Origin: Ga0077548 sp035440445
GTDB taxonomy: Bacteria > Pseudomonadota > Alphaproteobacteria > Rhizobiales > Xanthobacteraceae
Direction of reading: 5' to 3'
DNA: 64,000 bases
Assembly: GCA_035440445.1 (NCBI GenBank)
Contig: DAORMJ010000004.1
Span: 1 to 64,000, forward strand
The notes below the pieces were generated by a model. That model had not been told where the DNA came from. It searched no databases and was given only the letters and a program-made list of their open reading frames with translations. Every line of letters begins with the position of its first letter. Position 1 is the first letter of the stretch. Both the position numbers and the translations under genes were made by a program. Below are positions 59,653 to 64,000 of this stretch, piece after piece.

Positions 59653-61480
59653 CTACGCCGGGATGATCGGCTTCTTCAGTAGGCTGAGACGGGTTGCTTC
59701 CATCGGCATGCCGCCGCCATGACCCGGCGACAATGCCGGTTGCAGGGATGCAGCTTCCGCCGCGGAGCCGGGCACACGAAGCGGTTCATCGTTCTGCTGG
59801 CTCATGGTCGCCCGGCGCCAGCGATCGACCACGGCGCTGATGAAATCCTGCTCGATCTCTTCCGCGTTGAGGCCGGTGTTGCGGACGAACGACTCGCTGC
59901 GGGGGATGGACGCTGCCGGAAGCTCGGGAAAGGTGAGCCGTGTCGGCAGCGGGACGCCTGCGCCGAAGGCGAGGGCTTCGCGCGTGCCGAGCGATGGCAC
60001 GAAGGCAAACAGATCCGCGCCGTGATCGGCGACTGCCGAGCGCAACAGCGCCTGATCGCGATCGTTCGACATGCGCATCGCGAAGAGCGTGCCGCACTGA
60101 GAAATAATGGTCGGGTCGAGTTCGGCGGGCCGCTGCGTCACGAGCCCGAGATAGACGCCGTGTTTGCGGCCTTCCTTGGCGATACGCGCAAGCGCGCGGC
60201 GGGTCGGCGCAAAGCCGGCGGTACGATCGGCGGATGCGTATTTATGCGCTTCCTCGCAAACGAAGAGCAGCGGTACGGCGCCATTGCTCCACAGACCGAA
60301 GTCGAAGGCGAGCCGCGTGAGCACGGACACTACCGGCTCGACGACTTCGGAGGGGAAGCCCGCGAGTTGCATGATGGTCATGTTCTTGCCGCCCCGGCTG
60401 CAGGCGGAAAAGCTGACTTATCGATTCCGCCATGGTGTCGCCGCCGACATTCGCGCGCTCGAACATGAAGGCGTAGCGCGGATCGTTGCTGACGGTTTCG
60501 ATGCGCGTGATCAACCGCTGATAGATCATGCGCGACGAGCGGTTCTCGAGTTTGCCCATCCGCTCATCGATCAGCGCCAAGAGATCGGCAAGGCGATAAG
60601 GCACCGGCGTGTCGACGGTGAAGCCCACGCTCTTTGCGTCCGGCCGCTTGATCGCGGGGCGGTCGGCGGGGCCGCGATAGCTACCATAAGCGGCCTTCGC
60701 CATCGGGATCAGTTCGGCGAGGATGTCGGCTTCTTCCTGCAGGCCGGGTCTGCCGGCGAAGAACACGTCCACGATCTCTTCGAAGTTGAAGAGCCAGAAC
60801 GGCAGCCTGAGGTTGCCGGGGTTCATCACGTCGGCGAGCGCGCCGAACGAGCGATGATATTCGTTATGGGCGTCGAGCAGGAAGACGCGAAGCTGCGGGC
60901 GAACCTTCATGGTCTGCGCAAGGATATGTGCAACGCCGGTCGATTTGCCGACGCCGGTGGAGCCGAGCACGGCGAAATGCTTGTTCAGCATCTCGTCGAC
61001 CTCGATGCGTGCGTTGACAGTGGTGTCCTGCTGGAGCGTACCGATGCTGATCGTGGCGTGGCTCGCCTCGTCGAAGATCACGCGAAGCTCGCGGTTCGAG
61101 AGCGGCAGTGCCTTGTCGTGGATGGTCGGATAGCCTGCGACGCCGCGGCGGAATTTCGTGGCGCCCGCATGCGCGACGATCTCGCCCATCAGATCGATGC
61201 GCGCGATGGCGCTGTAATTCGTTTCCGCCGAGTGTTTGATCGATACGTCGGTGATGATGCCGATCAGTTGCGATTTGGCGGTCTGAATTTTCAGAAAGCG
61301 GCCGACGGTGATGACCGGCCGGTTCGGCCCGTTCAGGGCACTCGCAAGCAGACCGACGGTCGCCTGCGAACCGTTTACCGCATGCACGTGTCCGAGCGTT
61401 TCCCCCGTGCTTCCAGCCACCGCGGCCGGAGCAGACACGTTTCTCGCAACTTCATTCACTGGAACCAACTCCCCATTCAT
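59653..61480 (-). pseudogene. HerA/DUF87-type ATPase gene with a single-base frameshift
   Basis: Two overlapping frames form one protein of about 608 residues. The first (from 61480) has VLGSTGVGKSTGVAHILAQT (Walker A) and AESISQLFRLQPG, then drifts into spurious sequence. The second resumes GKNMTIMQLAGFPSEVVEP and carries LLFVCEEAHKYAS (Walker B) and LVTQRPAELDPTIISQCGT. Removing one C from the C4 run at 60392-60395 joins the halves as QPGGKNMTIMQLAG, so the break is one extra base. HerA-like hexameric ATPases translocate DNA or proteins, often with NurA; no nurA is adjacent. A homopolymer error in the assembly is as likely as real inactivation. Confidence 0.85.
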
Positions 61481-61592
61481 CGCCCGGGACGTTGGTACGC
61501 AAAAAAGTTCTAGGTCTCGCTAACTGGAACCCGCATTTTTTCCGATGGGCGATACCAGTTGTTTACCAGAACAACCGGTTTCGCGGGCCGAT

Positions 61593-62660
61593 TTAGTATG
61601 CGGCGACGGTGCCCGTGCGTGCGGGAAGCGAGAGGGGTCCGCGCAGCGCGAGTGCTGAACCCGCGCAGATTCCGGCAATCGCCAGAAACGATACGAAACT
61701 CAGTGTCGAGAAGCCCGTCAGCCCCTGGCCGATCGAGCAGCCGAGCGCCAGCGCGCCGCCGATGCCCATCATCGTGCCGCCCGCCATATAGCGAAGCATC
61801 TGCCTCGGCTGGCTGAAGCCTTGCAGTTCGTAGCTGCCGCTGAGCAATGCGGAGGCCAATGCGCCGAGAAATACGCCCGCGATCACGACGATGCCGAAGG
61901 AGAGCTTCATGCCGGTGGCGAGCATGGCGTATTGGATCGTCTCGCCGACCGGCGCGATGAAGGTCAGCGATACGATCGGAGCCGGTTCGAATTCGTCGGC
62001 GCCGAAATAGCCGGTGGTGAGCCAGCCTGCTGCGATCAGCAGGCCGACGATCGCGCCGCCGATGATGTCGCGCGGGCTCTTGCGAAACGCTTCGCTGCGG
62101 AAGGCGAGGCCCGCAAGGATCGCAGCGATCACGATCGCAGGCACGAGATGCGCGTTCTGCGCGCCGAGCAACGGCTCGAGATGCTGCGGAATGGAAGGCG
62201 GTCGTGCGAAGACCATGGTCGTGGCGCTGGCGATTGCTGCGCGGAGCGGCGCGAGCAGGCCGCTGAAGGTCGCATAGGCGGCGATGCCGAGGCATAGCAG
62301 AACGACGAAAGAGCGTAGGTTGCCCTGACCGAGCAGCACGAGCGCGCGTGCGCCGCAGGCGTTGGCGGTAATCATGCCATAGCCGAAGAGTGCGCCGCCG
62401 AGCGGGATCAGCAGCCAGGAAGACGGCGCCGAAAGATAAACCGAGCGGCGCAGGTCGATCAGGCCGAAGGCGGCCGATACCTGTGTTGCGAACACTGCGA
62501 GCGCCATGGCGAGCAGGAAGCTCGCGAGCTTGCGACGGTCGCCGGTGACCAGCAGGCCGCGAAATGCGGAGTTCAGGCAAAAGCCGCTGCGCTGCACGGT
62601 GATGCCGTACACGGCGCCGATCAGAAACCCGCCGACGAGGGCAGTGGTCAGAGGAGACAT
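61593..62660 (-). CDS. YeeE/YedE family sulfur (thiosulfate-type) transporter
   Basis: 355 residues, about ten membrane helices. Conserved Cys motifs TVQRSGFCLNSAFRG, GYGMITANACGARALV and GGALALGCSIGQGLTG are the internally repeated signature of the YeeE/YedE (DUF395) family, whose Cys residues pass thiosulfate through the membrane. Single-protein version with both halves. No TusA/TsuB partner was seen next to it. Confidence 0.87.
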   Translation of the reverse strand: MSPLTTALVGGFLIGAVYGITVQRSGFCLNSAFRGLLVTGDRRKLASFLLAMALAVFATQVSAAFGLIDLRRSVYLSAPSSWLLIPLGGALFGYGMITANACGARALVLLGQGNLRSFVVLLCLGIAAYATFSGLLAPLRAAIASATTMVFARPPSIPQHLEPLLGAQNAHLVPAIVIAAILAGLAFRSEAFRKSPRDIIGGAIVGLLIAAGWLTTGYFGADEFEPAPIVSLTFIAPVGETIQYAMLATGMKLSFGIVVIAGVFLGALASALLSGSYELQGFSQPRQMLRYMAGGTMMGIGGALALGCSIGQGLTGFSTLSFVSFLAIAGICAGSALALRGPLSLPARTGTVAAY

Positions 62661-62690
62661 TGCAGGGGCCTACAAGCTAAAGAGTGCGTC

Positions 62691-62715
62691 TAATCACTTA
62701 AAAATCATGTGATTA
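62691..62715. promoter_or_regulatory. Inverted repeat upstream of the YeeE-like gene
   Basis: TAATCAC-N11-GTGATTA with a nested AATCA-TG-TGATT, in the 190-base divergent region between the YeeE-like and transglutaminase-like genes. AT-rich, so an operator is likelier than a terminator. Regulator unknown. Confidence 0.5.
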
Positions 62716-62852
62716 CGGTCATTTCACGCGAATTGCATACAAAGTGAACCGACGTCCAAAATCAAGTGGTATTTTATGGGCGTCGTCGCGCGGGTGGAAT
62801 TTCTCTATGAATGAAAGGGGATGCCCCAACAGACGGGAACGGTGAGACGCCA

Positions 62853-63527
62853 ATGGCCGCCGACGAATATTTGTCACCTGCAAACTATGTGGATAGCGCC
62901 GACCCCGAGGTCGTGCGTTTTGCGGAAGAAGCCGTGGCGGGGATTTCCGGGGAGAAGGCCCGCGCGCTCGCGCTCTATTACGCGGTGCGCGACCGGATTT
63001 CGTACAATCCCTATGTCGATTACGGGAAGCCCGCGACCTATCGCGCTAGCGACGTGCTGAAAGCGGGCGAGGGCTTCTGCGTCGGCAAGGCAGCACTCCT
63101 TGCCGCCTGCGCGCGGGCGGCCGGTATCGCTGCGCGTCCGGGCTATGCGGACGTGCGCAATCACATCACCTCGAAGAAGCTGCACGATCTTATCCAGACG
63201 GACGTGTTTCACTGGCACTCCTACACGGAGCTTTTCATCGACGGGAAATGGGTGAAGTGCACGCCCGCATTCGACGCGGCCCTTTGCGCGCGGGCGAAAC
63301 TCGCGCCGCTCGAATTCGATGGCGACCAGGATTCGCTGTTTCAGCCGTATGATCCCGCCGGCCGCAGGCATATGGAGTATCTGCAGGATCGCGGGGCCTA
63401 TGCCGACGTTCCGGCCGAGACGATCATCTCCGAGTTCCGGCGGCTCTATCCGAAGTTTTTCGCAAGCGATCTGCCGGAAGGAGACTTCAAGGAAGATGTC
63501 GCCGCGAGTTCTGCGCAGGGCGGTTGA
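62853..63527 (+). CDS. Transglutaminase-like domain protein
   Basis: 224 residues from ATG 62853 (ATG 62811 also in frame but without a ribosome site). The core has the Cys in KAGEGFCVGKAALLAACARAAGIAARPGYADVRNH, the His in HWHSYTELFIDGKWVKCTPAFD and the following Asp: the Cys-His-Asp triad of microbial transglutaminase/protease-like domains. No signal peptide, so cytoplasmic. Substrate unknown. Same strand and 79 bases upstream of an aminotransferase. Confidence 0.82.
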   Translation: MAADEYLSPANYVDSADPEVVRFAEEAVAGISGEKARALALYYAVRDRISYNPYVDYGKPATYRASDVLKAGEGFCVGKAALLAACARAAGIAARPGYADVRNHITSKKLHDLIQTDVFHWHSYTELFIDGKWVKCTPAFDAALCARAKLAPLEFDGDQDSLFQPYDPAGRRHMEYLQDRGAYADVPAETIISEFRRLYPKFFASDLPEGDFKEDVAASSAQGG

Positions 63528-63539
63528 TTTCCCTGCCTG

Positions 63540-63564
63540 CGGGGGTGGCAAGCCCCGGCTTTTT
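63540..63564 (+). terminator. Possible intrinsic terminator after the transglutaminase-like gene
   Basis: CGGGG-GTGGCAAG-CCCCG followed by GC and TTTTT, 12 bases after the stop. Short but GC-rich stem with a T5 tract. Confidence 0.55.
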
Positions 63565-63606
63565 CCCGGATAGTCCGGCGCCGTTGTTTCGAAAGTTGAG
63601 TGCAAT

Positions 63607-64000
63607 ATGTCGTCGCGTGCGTTCGATTTTTCTTCGCTGTTTCCGGAAAGCCTGCCGCCGCCCGCCATCAAGTGGACCGGCGGTGCGCGCTACAACTTCA
63701 CCGGCGGCCATAACGATCCCGACATGGTGCCGGTCGAGGCGCTGCGCGAGGCGGCGGACAAAGTGCTCGCGCGCGAAGGCCGTGCGCTTTCCAATTACAC
63801 CGTCAACACCGGCCCGCAGGGTTATCTGTCCTTGCGCGAGTTCGTCGCGCAGAAACTGAAACGCGATGCGCAGATTTCATGTAGCGCGGAAGACATCCTG
63901 CTGGTGTCGGGATCGCTGCAGGCGCTGGACCTCTTGAATGCGGCGCTGTGCCAGCGCGGCGACACGGTGATTTACGAAGAAGACAGCTATCAGGGCTCGA
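63607..64000 (+). CDS. Fold-type I PLP-dependent aminotransferase, 3' end outside window
   Basis: 131 codons are visible from ATG 63607. IKWTGGARYNFTGGHNDPDMVPVEALREAADKVLAREG and YTVNTGPQGYLSLREFVAQKL, then ILLVSGSLQALDLLNAALCQRGDTVIYEEDSYQG, are the N-terminal and cofactor-binding regions of class I/II aminotransferases (2-aminoadipate/MocR-like group). The PLP Lys lies beyond the window end. Substrate not predictable. Confidence 0.82.
   Translation, partial: MSSRAFDFSSLFPESLPPPAIKWTGGARYNFTGGHNDPDMVPVEALREAADKVLAREGRALSNYTVNTGPQGYLSLREFVAQKLKRDAQISCSAEDILLVSGSLQALDLLNAALCQRGDTVIYEEDSYQGS

Noticed and set aside
59653..61480. Two separate genes (a 412-residue and a 242-residue protein) on the minus strand
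   Set aside because: Walker A is in one frame and Walker B in the other, the frames meet at a C4 run, and removing one base restores a continuous HerA-like protein.
1..64000. tRNA, rRNA or riboswitch genes
   Set aside because: No intergenic region shows a tRNA cloverleaf, rRNA stretch or recognisable riboswitch core; gaps are mostly under 150 bases. A covariance-model scan was not possible here.

Overview
This is a GC-rich chromosomal segment of an alphaproteobacterium, most likely of the Hyphomicrobiales (Rhizobiales; a Xanthobacteraceae/Nitrobacteraceae-like organism). The clues are a FixL-FixJ-FixK oxygen cascade with a FixJ-type GTACGTAG box, TTGAN6TCAA-type FixK boxes, an alphaproteobacterial SOS box (GAAC-N7-GAAC) in front of imuA-imuB-dnaE2, and many Rhizobiales-type transporters. 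Genes are packed tightly and no gene-free stretch exceeds about 210 bases. I saw no rRNA, tRNA, insertion sequence, prophage or CRISPR array. The sequence is draft quality: there is a run of ten Ns (2692-2701) and two genes carry frameshifts (11554-12010 and 59653-61480).

Region 1 (1-19213) is a single-strand supercluster. An M24 peptidase and a threonine-synthase-like PLP enzyme lead into a four-gene molybdenum hydroxylase set (large subunit, CoxG-like, FAD subunit, 2Fe-2S subunit), two luciferase-like (LLM) oxidoreductases and a flavin-reductase-like protein. These are interleaved with coenzyme F420 biosynthesis genes (cofE, cofC, fused cofG-cofH, an F420:NADP oxidoreductase-like gene, cofD). 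An IclR regulator, a broken RidA gene and a TctC-TctB-TctA uptake system sit in the middle. The parsimonious reading is an IclR-controlled pathway that imports an acid, hydroxylates it with a Mo enzyme, and processes it with F420-dependent LLM enzymes. The substrate is unknown.

Region 2 (19259-25387) holds a LuxR-type regulator divergent from an outer-membrane beta-barrel gene, a homogentisate operon (hmgA plus a fumarylacetoacetate hydrolase family gene) behind a repeat-containing promoter, and an MFS transporter.

Region 3 (25481-39593) is a micro-oxic respiration island. It contains a PAP2 phosphatase, a FixK-box-driven 35-residue membrane peptide, cydX, cydB, cydA, cydC, cydD, fixJ and fixL on the minus strand, then fixK, a small conserved protein, a CBS-BON protein, hemN, a DUF6455-like Cys protein and a CDF metal exporter. 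Four FixK-type boxes and one FixJ-type box link these genes into one regulon.

Region 4 (39790-47967) is a GntR/FadR regulator with its TNGTNNNACNA operator, followed by an enoyl-CoA hydratase, a complete branched-chain/aromatic-type ABC transporter (livG, H, M, K, F) and an acyl-CoA synthetase: an acid uptake and CoA activation operon.

Region 5 (47958-56251) is a DNA damage locus. A single SOS box lies between a minus-strand pair (a radical SAM 'DNA modification/repair' protein and a DUF4130-UdgX fusion) and the plus-strand mutasome imuA-imuB-dnaE2.

Region 6 (56403-64000) carries a Crp/Fnr-like regulator with Cys motifs, a PAS-GGDEF-EAL protein, a frameshifted HerA-like ATPase, a YeeE/YedE sulfur transporter, a transglutaminase-like protein, and the start of a fold-type I aminotransferase cut by the window end.
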